DNA of 64,000 nt, taken from positions 62,001 to 126,000 of the forward strand of contig PENC01000018.1 in the NCBI GenBank assembly GCA_003674045.1, in the 5' to 3' direction. The notes below the pieces were generated by a model. The model was not told the DNA's origin, searched no databases, and saw only the letters and a list, made by a program, of their open reading frames with translations. Numbering within the stretch: position 1 is the first letter of the stretch; each line of letters opens with the position of its first letter. The DNA is from Streptomyces griseocarneus (lineage in GTDB: Bacteria; Actinomycetota; Actinomycetes; Streptomycetales; Streptomycetaceae). Below, piece by piece: positions 25,836 to 34,558 of the stretch. The translations under genes and the position numbers were made by a program.

Positions 25836-27389
25836 GTGGGACGCATAGCCGAGGCCGCCGCGGGGTGGGCGGAAGGCGGGTACGGGGACGGTGGCCGTGC
25901 CGGGCGGGACGTGGTCGTGATCGGTGGCGGTGTAGCGGGGACCAGCGTCGTCCTGCACCTGGTACGGACGTTGCTCGCCGCCCGCCGGGAGGCCGGTCCG
26001 AGCTGCTCGGTCCGGTCCGTCCAGGTGGTCGATCCCCACCCCGCGGGCTGGGGGCTGGCCTTCGGGGACGCCGACCCGCTGCTGCTGTGCAACACGGCCG
26101 TGGCCATCAATTCCCTGCTCGCGGACCGGCCCGGCGACTTCGTCGGCCACCTGCGACAGCACGGCTGGACGGGCGGTGAGAACGACTGCGTCCCCCGGTC
26201 CTGGATGGCCGAGTACTGCCGCGACCGCTACGAGTGGGCCCGCGAGCAGGCGGCTTCCCTCGGCGTCACCGTGCTGCACGTACGCGGGACGGCCGCGTCG
26301 ATCGACGTGGGCCACGAGGACGGCGCCCCGCGGGTACGGCTGACGGACAGCCGCGTGCTGCGCGCCGACCGGGTGGTCGTGTGCACGGGCGTGCACAGAC
26401 CCCGGACGCCGGACGGCTTCGCCGGCTTCAAGGACCACCCGCGCTACCTGGACAGCCCGTATCCGGCCGCCCGGCTCCAACGGCTGCCGCAGGGGTCCCG
26501 GGTGCTGGTGCTGGGCAGTCATCTGTCGGCGGTCGACGCCGCGCTGGTGCTGTGCCGCGACGGCCACCGGACGACGGTGACCTCGCCGTCGGGGCTGCTG
26601 CCCGCCGTACGGGTGTCACTGGCCCCGGCCGGACGCGACCTCCCTCCCCTGGACCGGATCGCCCTGCTCGATCCCGCCGACCCCCTGCTGGAGCGGAAGC
26701 TGACGCGCTGCGCGGTGGAGGCGATCCGGCTGCTCGACCCGCGTCCGCTGCGGCAGCAGATCTCGGAGGCGGCGGACCCCGTGGAGCGGCTGCGGGAGGA
26801 GACGGCGCTCGTGGAGGCGGGTGCCTGCGGGTGGGCGGGGATGATGGTGCCGGTGATCGAGGCGGTGATCGCCCTGGCACCCGCGCTGCCCGCCGCGCGC
26901 CGCCGGGAGCTGATGGCGCACTTCGGGTGGCTGACGAGCCGGTATGCCACGGCGATGACGATCGTCAACGCCCGTCGGCTGCTGGACTGTTTCGACGCGG
27001 GCACGCTGCGGATGGCGGACGGCTACCCGTCCGCCGTCGCCTTCGCCGAGGGCGCGTGGCAGGTGACGGGGCCGGACGGGGAGGTCGAACGATTCGACCA
27101 CGTCGTCAACGCCACCGGTTTCCACCAGCCTCTGCTCCACTGGGACCCGGCGGGTCCGGCGCTTCTCCTCGACATCGCGGACACCCCTGCCGGGCAGGCC
27201 GCCCTGCCCGTCGACGAGTTGGACGGCGACCTGCGGGTGCGGCGCCCGGGCGGGGCACCGCCGGAGCGGGTGTGGGTGGTGGGTGTGGGGACGCACGTCC
27301 GTATCCCGTTCGCCAATCACATGCGGAACGTGGTGCGGCAGGCGCGTCAGGTGGCGGAGGAGGTGTCGGCGGTGGGAGCCGTCGTCTAG
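25836..27389 (+). CDS. FAD/NAD(P)-binding protein (Pyr_redox_9 type)
   Basis: 517 residues. GTG 25836 is preferred over GTG 25830 because GGGAGG lies five bases upstream of it. Dinucleotide fold near the start (DVVVIGGGVAGTSVVLHL, about 25-42), then PAGWGLAFGDADPLLLCNTAV, a second Rossmann segment (SRVLVLGSHLSAVDAALVLCRDG, about 223-245) and the closing ATGFHQP and VWVVGVGTHVRIPFANHMRN. This arrangement is that of FAD-NAD(P)-binding monooxygenase-like proteins often linked to siderophore or amino-acid hydroxylation, but the substrate is not deducible. Monocistronic by appearance. Confidence 0.85.
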   Translation: MGRIAEAAAGWAEGGYGDGGRAGRDVVVIGGGVAGTSVVLHLVRTLLAARREAGPSCSVRSVQVVDPHPAGWGLAFGDADPLLLCNTAVAINSLLADRPGDFVGHLRQHGWTGGENDCVPRSWMAEYCRDRYEWAREQAASLGVTVLHVRGTAASIDVGHEDGAPRVRLTDSRVLRADRVVVCTGVHRPRTPDGFAGFKDHPRYLDSPYPAARLQRLPQGSRVLVLGSHLSAVDAALVLCRDGHRTTVTSPSGLLPAVRVSLAPAGRDLPPLDRIALLDPADPLLERKLTRCAVEAIRLLDPRPLRQQISEAADPVERLREETALVEAGACGWAGMMVPVIEAVIALAPALPAARRRELMAHFGWLTSRYATAMTIVNARRLLDCFDAGTLRMADGYPSAVAFAEGAWQVTGPDGEVERFDHVVNATGFHQPLLHWDPAGPALLLDIADTPAGQAALPVDELDGDLRVRRPGGAPPERVWVVGVGTHVRIPFANHMRNVVRQARQVAEEVSAVGAVV

Positions 27390-27458
27390 CCGGCCGGCAG
27401 AGGCAGCCCCCAGGGGCTCCGGATTCCCGTCGCCGACGCCGCTGCCGATGTCGTCCGG

Positions 27459-27770
27459 TCACCGGCCCGTCGCGAGGATCGAGGCGATCACCGAGGGGGC
27501 CGGTGGGCCGTCCAGGACGCTGCGCAGTTCCCCCACTCCCCCGTGCCGCGGCTCCGGCGTGAGGGAGAGGTACTGCTCGATGCGTTCGTTGAACGTTCCG
27601 CGGAACCGCGCGTAGAGGTCGTCGTCGTGGAGGACCCGGCGGGCGGCGGCCACGAGGGCCGCGGTGCCGGCGTGGTCCTCCTCGGGCAGCGGGTGACCGG
27701 CAGCAGCACGGCCGTGGCGGGCCAGGTGGTCACCCCGGCCGTCGGAATCGTCCACCACGGCCGCTTCCAC
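27459..27770 (-). CDS. Hypothetical protein or 3' fragment
   Basis: GTG 27770 to 27459, 103 residues. The frame has normal amino-acid composition (AALVAAARRVLHDDDLYARFRG, FNERIEQYLSL) and remains open upstream to about 27900 (EAVSQALQKARLEHGDDLEQLP) without a better start or ribosome site. It lies just after the stop of the minus-strand gene at 27904, so it could be a downstream partner or the remains of a longer gene. No family recognised. Confidence 0.4.
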   Translation of the reverse strand: MEAAVVDDSDGRGDHLARHGRAAAGHPLPEEDHAGTAALVAAARRVLHDDDLYARFRGTFNERIEQYLSLTPEPRHGGVGELRSVLDGPPAPSVIASILATGR

Positions 27771-27903
27771 GGCCGGAAGCTGCTCCAGGTCATCCCCGTG
27801 CTCCAGCCGGGCCTTCTGGAGTGCCTGGGAAACGGCTTCACCAGCGCGGCCGGGGTGACGACCCTGACGATCTCCTGAGGGCGGATCTTCCGGAGTCCGT
27901 CTT

Positions 27904-28632
27904 CTAGGAGCGGTCCGCGAACAGCCCCTGGTCGACGATGCGGTGGGCGGGGACGTCGCAGATCAGATACGGGATGCGGGCTTCGCAGGCGTCGCAGGAG
28001 TGGGCGGTCCAGGAGCGGGCGGCGCCCCGGCCGCGCCAGGTCCGCATGTGGCCGGTGTCCTCCGCGCCGGGGCCGGTGTATGCCATCTCGCTCAGGCGCA
28101 CGTACTCGACGGACTCCCAGTCGAGGTGCAACTGGCCCAGGCCGAGCAGGAGTTTGACGGCCGGGCACGGCCTGGTGACGTCCTCCACGTCCGCGCTCAG
28201 GCCCACCTTCTCACCGCGGACCGTCAGCCATCCCGTGTGGTCGGCGGGGATGGCCGGGTTCACCTGCTGCCACTTCCCCGGGTGGTGGGTGATGCCGTCG
28301 AGGTGCTCGTCCTTGATCCAGGGGTCGGCGTCCCGCCCGCTGGAGGCGACGAGGAAGTGTTCCTTCCCGTCGATCCTCGCCTCGAGCGCGCCCATCACGA
28401 ATACGGCGGCCGGGTCACCGGTCAGGGTCCGGTCCTGCCTCAGGTTGTCGCCGATCCTCGCGACGACCTCACGCAGGCGCTCGCTGTCGGTCAGTTCGGG
28501 AATGCCGTGGAGCGCCTTGCCTTGCTCTTCCTGGTTCCTGGCCCAGCGGCACCTGGGGCAGGTGTCGGATGCTCGGCCGCCGTGTCGGAGAATCACTGCC
28601 CGGTCCGGTCGCCGGGGCCTCACTTTCGCCAT
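27904..28632 (-). CDS. Hypothetical protein with Cys motifs, possibly deaminase-like
   Basis: 242 residues; ATG 28632 is six bases after GGAGG (GTG 28638 would abut the site). N-terminus is basic with RCPRC-like Cys (TCPRCRWARNQEEQ). The middle (DPAAVFVMGALEARIDGKEHFLVASSG) is a strand pair as found at the start of cytidine-deaminase folds. A later CPAVKLL and SCDACEARIPYL fall where such folds carry the H/C-A-E and C-x-x-C zinc motifs, but Glu is missing after Cys. The deaminase link is therefore weak. No clear homologue is recalled. Confidence 0.6.
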   Translation of the reverse strand: MAKVRPRRPDRAVILRHGGRASDTCPRCRWARNQEEQGKALHGIPELTDSERLREVVARIGDNLRQDRTLTGDPAAVFVMGALEARIDGKEHFLVASSGRDADPWIKDEHLDGITHHPGKWQQVNPAIPADHTGWLTVRGEKVGLSADVEDVTRPCPAVKLLLGLGQLHLDWESVEYVRLSEMAYTGPGAEDTGHMRTWRGRGAARSWTAHSCDACEARIPYLICDVPAHRIVDQGLFADRS

Positions 28633-29065
28633 GCCCACCCTCCGTCAGTTTTCCGTGGCGCGGGGAAAATAGCATGTGGCAGCCTTGCCATCGGTCCGAC
28701 GTCAGGACGCAGCGGCTAGATTTGGACGTCGTGGCGTGACGCCCTGTCGCGGTGGCATCACCCTCCGAAGGCCGGCCTCGGGTCCGGCTTCAGGTCCGGT
28801 TTCGGCCCGTCCGGCCCGGACTCGCCACGGGTCATGACCTTTTCCCGAGGGACATCGACGACGGGTCGTCACACTTGCCGACAAAGCGGTCAACGGCTGG
28901 ATTCCTTCGCGGAGTCCGACGAAAGCTCCGCGGCCTGCCGCACGCCACCTGGCCTGATCGACGCCGCTCCGGAGCCGTCCGCTGATAGCGTGCGCCCGAA
29001 TTTCACGTCCCACACTCACGGCGGCCCGTGCCCCGCGCGGCCAAGCGGTCAGGGAGGAATGCGTT
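28633..29065. other. Divergent spacer without a recognised gene
   Basis: 433 bp between two outward genes. Ribosome sites are seen at both ends (GGAGG before 28632 on the minus strand; AGGGAGG before 29066). No hairpin, repeat or ORF stands out. Confidence 0.5.
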
Positions 29066-29860
29066 GTGGCGATGACCGTCGGCGAAATCAAGGAATGGCT
29101 CAAGACCCTTTCGCCCCCCACCCCGGAAGTGGCGCTGCCCGACGGCCTCCCGGACGAACTGGGGGAGCTCAAGAACGCGCTGAACCTCGACGCCCTTTCG
29201 GACTGGTTCGCCATGAGCTCCACCCTCACCATGATGGTTCCGGACACGGCCAATCTCTGCGTCACCGGAATCATCGTCAGGGAAACGCCCAACCTCTCCC
29301 TCTGGTTCTTCAGTGACGACGAGGCGAACCCCGACGACGCCCCCGTCACCGGCGTCCAGCTCGGCCTGGCACTGAGGAAGCACCCCGTGCTGTCCGTCCT
29401 CGGCACCCTCGGACTGCGGGAGGCGACGCTGGTCCACGAGATCCGCGTCGTGGACGGTGCCGCCGTCCGCGAGCTCTACGCGCAGGCGGCGCTCGTCGTC
29501 GACGAGGACGAGGAAGGGGAGGGAGCGGAGGAGACCCTCCTCATCACCTGCCCCCTCGACTTCGCGACGGGTCAGAAGAGCTACGCGTTCGCCGTGGAGC
29601 CCGAGGCCGGAAAGGAACAGCGCACCGCCGAGGCGCTCTTCGGGCTGTTCGGCGCCACCCCGCCGCCCGCCCTGGCGGACGTCACCCCGAGGCGCCTCAC
29701 GCTGGCGTACGAACCCGGCGAGGAAGGCGGGGAACCCGCCCGGTTCCGCATCTCGTTCCCCACGAAGGAGAAGGACGGCGGCTCGCTCGTCGCCACATCG
29801 GACCGGCAGTCCGACGGCACCCTCACGTGGACCGTGCGCACCGACGGCGGCGGCCTCTAG
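29066..29860 (+). CDS. Hypothetical acidic protein
   Basis: 264 residues, GTG 29066 seven bases after AGGGAGG. No signal peptide or membrane segment. The sequence is acidic with two similar halves of beta-rich character (TANLCVTGIIVRETPNLSLWFF; ETLLITCPLDFATGQKSYAF) joined by an acidic DEDEEGEGAEE loop at about 150, and it closes with repeated strand motifs (RFRISFPT, LTWTVRTDGG). It resembles an internal or structural module rather than an enzyme. No family was identified from memory. Confidence 0.7.
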   Translation: MAMTVGEIKEWLKTLSPPTPEVALPDGLPDELGELKNALNLDALSDWFAMSSTLTMMVPDTANLCVTGIIVRETPNLSLWFFSDDEANPDDAPVTGVQLGLALRKHPVLSVLGTLGLREATLVHEIRVVDGAAVRELYAQAALVVDEDEEGEGAEETLLITCPLDFATGQKSYAFAVEPEAGKEQRTAEALFGLFGATPPPALADVTPRRLTLAYEPGEEGGEPARFRISFPTKEKDGGSLVATSDRQSDGTLTWTVRTDGGGL

Positions 29861-29868
29861 CCGGTCGG

Positions 29869-30609
29869 TCAGCACTTCAGCACGGCCGGAATGTTCCGCG
29901 TCGTGGCTCCCGTGTTCCGGCAGAACGTGTAGCCCTGCCCCCGGAGGTCGCCGATGATGTCCGGCAGTACGTCCGGGTAGCGGGTGAACAGATGCCCCAG
30001 CACCACCCCGCCCCGTTTGTCCGCGGCGGGCGCGTCCTTCACCGCCGCGCGGATCTGGGACGCGGTCCGGCTGCCGCCGGGCCCGTCCCAGTCGAGCGTG
30101 TCGATGGTCCAGGTGCACATGCGGTAGCCCAGCTCCGCGGCGATCCGGGTCTCGCGCTCGCCGAAGTCGCCGTACGGCGGGCGCAGCAGCGTACTGGCGA
30201 CGCCCTTGCTGATCTCGGTGCGCACCTCCTGCTCCGAGAGCTGCGGCAGGTGCGGGTGGGACCAGGTGTGGTTGCCGACGTAGTGGCCCTGTCTGCGCAG
30301 GGTGTCGACGGTGCCGGGGTACTGGGACGCGTACTCGTTGATGAGGAAGAACGCGGCCCGGATGCCCTTGCCCTGGAGGTACTCCCCCACCTGCACGGCG
30401 CGCTTGGAGTTGTCGTAGGACCAGTCGTCGAAGGTCAGCAGCACCCTGTTCGACGTGTTCCCGCAGCGCTGGATGTCGTACGAGCCGGCCTGGCGGGGGC
30501 CGGTGGCCGTGGCAGGGGCCGGGGTGAGGGCCGCCGTCGTCAGGGTGGCCAGGGTGGCCAAGGCGGCCGCGGTCCACGCGATCCGCACACGCTTCCGTTT
30601 GCCGGGCAT
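29869..30609 (-). CDS. Secreted NodB-type polysaccharide deacetylase
   Basis: 246 residues from ATG 30609 with GGAGGAGGAG upstream. Signal peptide about 1-36 (PAPATATG). NodB domain: motif 1 LTFDD (about 59-63), motif 2 H-x-x-x-H as HTWSHPHL (about 113-120), RPPYGDF, then the DTLDWDGP motif and VVLGH near the C-terminus. Metal-dependent CE4 enzymes of this form remove N-acetyl groups from chitin oligomers or peptidoglycan. It is close to, but outside, the exopolysaccharide locus that begins at 31206, from which a plus-strand gene separates it. Confidence 0.9.
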   Translation of the reverse strand: MPGKRKRVRIAWTAAALATLATLTTAALTPAPATATGPRQAGSYDIQRCGNTSNRVLLTFDDWSYDNSKRAVQVGEYLQGKGIRAAFFLINEYASQYPGTVDTLRRQGHYVGNHTWSHPHLPQLSEQEVRTEISKGVASTLLRPPYGDFGERETRIAAELGYRMCTWTIDTLDWDGPGGSRTASQIRAAVKDAPAADKRGGVVLGHLFTRYPDVLPDIIGDLRGQGYTFCRNTGATTRNIPAVLKC

Positions 30610-30788
30610 GCGAGAACTCCTCCTCCGGTGCTGCCGGTGGGGGCCGGGTGAGGGTCCGATCATCCAGCCGTCCGGTGCCCGTCGCCAGTGGCGCGTAGGC
30701 ACATCGGCCCAACGGCGCATCACCCGGCGTACGCGCCCCGCCCGTGCACCTGGCGGGGGCATACCGGCCGACCATGGACAATCGTGGG

Positions 30789-31178
30789 ATGTCCATGAAT
30801 CACACTCGGCCCTGCCCGTGCGGGCTCGGCGCGTCGTACGGCGACTGCTGCGGCGCCATCCACCGCGGTGAGAAGACGGCCGCGACGGCGGAGAAGCTGA
30901 TGCGCTCCCGCTACAGCGCGTTCGCCGTGCACGACGCCGCCTATCTGCTGCGGTCGTGGCACCCGGCGACGCGACCGGAGAGCATCGACTTCGACCCGGA
31001 GCTGCGGTGGACCCGCCTGGAGATCCTGGGTACGACGGACGGCACACCGTTCCACTCCGAGGGGACGGTGGAGTTCCGGGCCCACTACACGGTCGGCGGC
31101 CACGCGGGTGACCAGCACGAGAACAGCCGGTTCACCCGTGTGGACGGCCAGTGGGTGTACGTGGACGCGGTGGAGTGA
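30789..31178 (+). CDS. YchJ family protein (SEC-C motif)
   Basis: 129 residues. Start ATG 30789 (an ATG at 30774 in frame is possible; no strong ribosome site before either). The N-terminus is the zinc-binding SEC-C-like PCPCGLGASYGDCCG (residues 8-22). It is followed by the YchJ body: AEKLMRSRYSAFAVHDAAYLLRSWHP, then RWTRLEILGT and GTVEFRAHY. Full length for the family. Role unknown in any organism. Confidence 0.9.
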   Translation: MSMNHTRPCPCGLGASYGDCCGAIHRGEKTAATAEKLMRSRYSAFAVHDAAYLLRSWHPATRPESIDFDPELRWTRLEILGTTDGTPFHSEGTVEFRAHYTVGGHAGDQHENSRFTRVDGQWVYVDAVE

Positions 31179-31205
31179 CCGCCGGCCGTCCGGTCGGTCG
31201 GCCGG

Positions 31206-32087
31206 TCAGCAGGGGGCGCGCCACGCGTCGAGGCCGAGTTTCTTCTGCATCGAGCTGAGGCCGAGCCGCTTGCTGGTGTCGCAGAAGTCGCCCGGTTTCA
31301 GCTCGTACTCGACGTGGAAGACCGCCTTGCCGCTCTTCACGAACGGCGTGAGGCTGTCGCACTCCTCGTACTGGGCGCACTGCTCGTTCACCGCGAAGTC
31401 GAAGTCGGGGACCAGCTGGGGGATCTGTTCGAGGTCGTTCTTCAGCCCGACGGCCAGGCCCCGGTCGTGGGCGAGCTTGGCGAGCATCCGGTTGAAGGCG
31501 AGCTGGTCGGCGGCCTTGAGGGGGAAGCCGGTGTGGTTGCGGTAGCCCTCGGTGAGATCGGGTTCGACGGCGTCGAAGCCCTTCTGCCTGCACATGTCGA
31601 TACGGGAGGCCATGATCGGCCGGAGGAGGTCGAGGCGGCGGATGTCCAGCCACTTCTCGCCGTGCCAGCCCTTGTTGTCCGCGCCGAGCAGGGCCTTGGG
31701 GAAGGCCGCCTTGTCGGAGCGGAAGTCCTCCCAGGCGCCCGCGTTGATGTAGCAGATGACCTTGCGGCCGCGGGCGTGGAGCTTGTCGACGACGGCGGCG
31801 GAGTTCTCGAAGCCGTCGATGTCGTAGACCGGTACGTCCACGCCGGTGTCGACCTTGCCGTCGAGCTGCCACTGCCAGCGGGTGCCGGGCCGGGGCTTCC
31901 AGTGGTCGCCCGTGGCCCGCGGCGCGTGCGAGGACGGGGCGGTGGCGCCGTCGTCGTCGCCGTCGTCCGGCCCGGAGGAGTCGGTCGCCGAGCAGCCCGC
32001 GAGGGCCAGCAGCAGGACGGCGGGCAGTACGGCCCACCGGCGGCGCTTCGCCCGGGGGCTCACCTGGGGGCTCATCTGGGGGCTCAT
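31206..32087 (-). CDS. GH114 endo-alpha-1,4-polygalactosaminidase-like lipoprotein
   Basis: 293 residues; ATG 32087 is preceded by GGAGGG and overlaps the previous stop (ATGA). The first codons are a short tandem repeat (MSPQ MSPQ VSPR). Lipobox LAGC with Cys32, so it is anchored outside the membrane. The GH114 barrel has YDIDGF, KVICYINAGAWE, the catalytic-acid block FDAVEPDLTEGY and GLKNDLEQI. Family enzymes, including Aspergillus Ega3, cut alpha-1,4-linked galactosamine polymers. Last gene of the exopolysaccharide operon, where it would trim or release the polymer. Confidence 0.9.
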   Translation of the reverse strand: MSPQMSPQVSPRAKRRRWAVLPAVLLLALAGCSATDSSGPDDGDDDGATAPSSHAPRATGDHWKPRPGTRWQWQLDGKVDTGVDVPVYDIDGFENSAAVVDKLHARGRKVICYINAGAWEDFRSDKAAFPKALLGADNKGWHGEKWLDIRRLDLLRPIMASRIDMCRQKGFDAVEPDLTEGYRNHTGFPLKAADQLAFNRMLAKLAHDRGLAVGLKNDLEQIPQLVPDFDFAVNEQCAQYEECDSLTPFVKSGKAVFHVEYELKPGDFCDTSKRLGLSSMQKKLGLDAWRAPC

Positions 32088-32776
32088 CGTCCCTCCCCCG
32101 CGGTCGCGGCCAGTGTCCCGGGCACGCTCTGCCACGGGTTGGCGCCCTCGCCGGGCACGGCGCAGTGCACGGCGGCGCCCCTGCGGGCCGCCGTGCGCGC
32201 CACCCGGTCGGCGTGCCCGGGAGGCACACCGTGGACGAGGTGGCAGAAGCGCTCGGGCGGGTGGTCGGCGGTCCAGGCCGGGACATCGGCGTGCCGGTAG
32301 GTCTCCCAGTCGCCCTCGAAGGTGACGAGGAGGTCGCCGAGGTGGGCGTAGCCGGGGTCCGGGTGGGTGCCGGGGTTGAGCACGGCCGTGCGGGCCCCCA
32401 GTGCCCTGGCGACGATCACGAGGCGGCGGTAGCGGGGCAGCAGGGCCGGGTGGACGGCCACCTGGTCGAGGAAGACGCCGTCCACCTCGTACCACCGGCG
32501 GTGTCGGCGGATGTCGCCGACGATGTCGCGGGGCGGACGGTGGCCGTAGCCGGTGTCGGCGTAGCCGAGCAGGGGGACGCCGACGGCCCGCAGCCGTGCG
32601 GCGGCCTCGGTGAAGGCGGGGTCGGGCCGTGTGCCGGGCCCGTCGGCGATGTTGAGGACCACCGCGCGCAGCGAGGGCGCGGCGGCCTCCAGCGCGGCCC
32701 ACGCGTCCGGGTCGGCCGCGGGGTGGACGTACAGCGGGACCAGCAGGGGGCGCTGGTCCGCGGTCGGACGTTTCAT
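32084..32776 (-). CDS. Spherulin-4 / Sph3-like (GH135-type) glycoside hydrolase
   Basis: 230 residues from ATG 32776, overlapping the upstream stop by 4 nt and the downstream start by 4 nt. Barrel with LLVPLYVHPAADPDAW, AVVLNIADGPGTRPD, GVPLLGYADTGYGHRP and WYEVDGVFLDQ, the pattern of spherulation-specific family 4. Fungal Sph3 of this family (GH135) cleaves galactosaminogalactan. Unlike Sph3 no signal peptide is visible, so it may act inside the cell or leave by another route. Coupled between the epimerase and GH114 genes. Confidence 0.88.
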   Translation of the reverse strand: MKRPTADQRPLLVPLYVHPAADPDAWAALEAAAPSLRAVVLNIADGPGTRPDPAFTEAAARLRAVGVPLLGYADTGYGHRPPRDIVGDIRRHRRWYEVDGVFLDQVAVHPALLPRYRRLVIVARALGARTAVLNPGTHPDPGYAHLGDLLVTFEGDWETYRHADVPAWTADHPPERFCHLVHGVPPGHADRVARTAARRGAAVHCAVPGEGANPWQSVPGTLAATAGEGR

Positions 32777-33714
32777 CGGGCGGACTCCGGCGTTCGGGCG
32801 GTGTCGTGCCACAGGTCGGTGAGTGACTCGGTCAGGGTACGGCGTGGCAGCCAGCCGAGGGTGCGGGTGGCGAGAGTGATGTCCGCCTGCTGCCAGGGCA
32901 CGGCGGCGGAGCGGTGCGAGCCGTCGCCGTCCTCGTCGAGCGTGCCGCGGAAGCCCGCGGCGCGGACGAGTTCCTCGGCGACGGCCCGGGAGGGCCGGGC
33001 CGTGCCGCTGCCGATGTTGAGGACGGGGGGTACGGGCCCGGGGGCGGTGACGGCGCGGACGACGGCGTCGGCCACGTCGCGGGCGTCGACGAAGTCGCGG
33101 TGCGCGGAGAGGTCGCCGACGCGGACCCGGCCGTCGGGCCCGGCCCGGCGCAGTTCGCGGGCGAGCCGTCCGGGCAGGGAGCCGTCCGGGGCGCCGGGTC
33201 CGACGGGGTTGAACACCCGCAGGACGGTGGCGTCGAGGCCGGAGCCGGTGACCGCGAGGGTCCCGGCGAGCTTGGCGGCGCCGTAGAGGCCGACCGGCCG
33301 GGTGGTGCCGGACTCGGCGAGCGGGGCGCGGCCGTCGCAGGCGCCGTACTCGGCGGCGGAGCCCAGGTGGACGAGGCGGGCGCGGGGCACGGTCTCGCGG
33401 AGTGCCTCGCAGAGGGCGGCGGGGCCGCGGGCGTTGGTCGCGGTGAGGGCGAGGGCGCTGCCGCCGACGGCGCCCGCGCAGTTGACGACGGCGTCGGGCG
33501 CGGCGGCCCGCAGGACCGTGGCGAACCGTTCGGGGTCGGCCGTGGCCAGGTCGAGGGGGACGTCGAAGGGGGCTTCGGGCGCTTCTCCGGGCAGGGGGCC
33601 GCCGCCGGGGCGGCGGCGGCCCGCTTCGAGGACCTGCGCGCCCGGCAGGGCGCGCAGGCTCCCGGTGGCGTGCCGGCCGAGGAAGCCGGTGGCGCCCAGG
33701 ACGAGGATGCGCAT
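32773..33714 (-). CDS. NAD-dependent sugar epimerase/dehydratase (SDR)
   Basis: 313 residues, ATG 33714. Extended SDR: nucleotide motif GATGFLGRH (7-15), LGSAAEYG with catalytic Ser region, the YGAAK Tyr-x-x-x-Lys pair, RVFNPVGPG and the RDFVDARDVADAV segment. Probably modifies the nucleotide sugar used by the polymer locus; the exact reaction (4-epimerase, reductase or dehydratase) cannot be told. Lies nine bases after the nucleotidyltransferase and overlaps the spherulin-4 gene by 4 nt. Confidence 0.88.
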   Translation of the reverse strand: MRILVLGATGFLGRHATGSLRALPGAQVLEAGRRRPGGGPLPGEAPEAPFDVPLDLATADPERFATVLRAAAPDAVVNCAGAVGGSALALTATNARGPAALCEALRETVPRARLVHLGSAAEYGACDGRAPLAESGTTRPVGLYGAAKLAGTLAVTGSGLDATVLRVFNPVGPGAPDGSLPGRLARELRRAGPDGRVRVGDLSAHRDFVDARDVADAVVRAVTAPGPVPPVLNIGSGTARPSRAVAEELVRAAGFRGTLDEDGDGSHRSAAVPWQQADITLATRTLGWLPRRTLTESLTDLWHDTARTPESAR

Positions 33715-33723
33715 GCGGGCCGG

Positions 33724-34437
33724 TCACGCTCCCTTGATCAGCAGGTCGCGGTGGAGGGAGAACTCCCGGTTGGCCCGGTCGTAGTCGTCGGGACGGCCGA
33801 TGTCGAGCCAGTAGCCGTCGAACTCGTAGGCGTGCGGCGGGTTCTCCGCCCGGAGCATGTCCAGCACGAGCTCGTCGAAGCCGAGCGGGAGGCCGGGGGT
33901 GTAGCGGGCGAGGGCGGAGCGGGAGACGCCGTAGACGCCCATGGAGACGCGGTAGTCCATGCTCGGCTTCTCGGCGAAGCCGACGACACGGCCGGCGTCG
34001 GTGGTGAGGACACCGAAGTCGATGTTCACCTGGCGGGCGTAGGTGGCGATGGTGAGCGGCGCTCCCGACCGGACGTGGGTGTGGTAGACGTCGCCGAAGT
34101 CGAGGTCGGTGAGGATGTCGCCGTTCATGGCGAGGAAGTGCTCGGGGAGGCGGTCGAGCATGGTGAGGAGGGGGCCCATGGTGCCGAGGGGGCTCTCCTC
34201 GGTCGTGTAGTCGACTCTGATGCCCCATTGGGAGCCGTCGCCGACATAGGCACGGATGATGTGCCCGAGGTGGCCGATGGCCAGGGTGCAGCTGGTGAAG
34301 CCCGCCTTGGCGAGCTGGCGCATCACGATCTCCAGGATCGCGTGCTCCTCGCCGATGGGCACGAGGGGCTTGGGGAGCGCGGTGGTGTACGGGCGCAGCC
34401 GGACGCCTTTGCCTCCGGCAAGTATGACTGCGTGCAT
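33724..34437 (-). CDS. Sugar-phosphate nucleotidyltransferase
   Basis: 237 residues, ATG 34437. Signature AVILAGGKGVRLRPYTTALPKPLVPIG at the start, then AMNGDILTDLDF with the metal-binding Asp and VGFAEKP, as in mannose-1-phosphate guanylyltransferase and glucose-1-phosphate thymidylyltransferase relatives without the C-terminal hexapeptide domain. Makes an NDP-sugar for the dehydratase and epimerase encoded either side. Which base and sugar are used is not resolved. Confidence 0.9.
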   Translation of the reverse strand: MHAVILAGGKGVRLRPYTTALPKPLVPIGEEHAILEIVMRQLAKAGFTSCTLAIGHLGHIIRAYVGDGSQWGIRVDYTTEESPLGTMGPLLTMLDRLPEHFLAMNGDILTDLDFGDVYHTHVRSGAPLTIATYARQVNIDFGVLTTDAGRVVGFAEKPSMDYRVSMGVYGVSRSALARYTPGLPLGFDELVLDMLRAENPPHAYEFDGYWLDIGRPDDYDRANREFSLHRDLLIKGA

Positions 34438-34558
34438 GTGCCGTCCTCTCTGTGCGTGGGTGGACCTGTGCGCGCCTGGAACGGTGCGCTGGGGTGGAGC
34501 CGTACGCGGGTGGAGCCGTGCCGGGCCGGACGACGCGGTGCGCGGGGGTGCCGCCGCG

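Noticed and set aside
29869..30609. NodB deacetylase as a member of the exopolysaccharide operon
   Set aside because: Separated by a plus-strand YchJ gene and equipped with its own ribosome site and promoter space; a functional link is possible but not supported.
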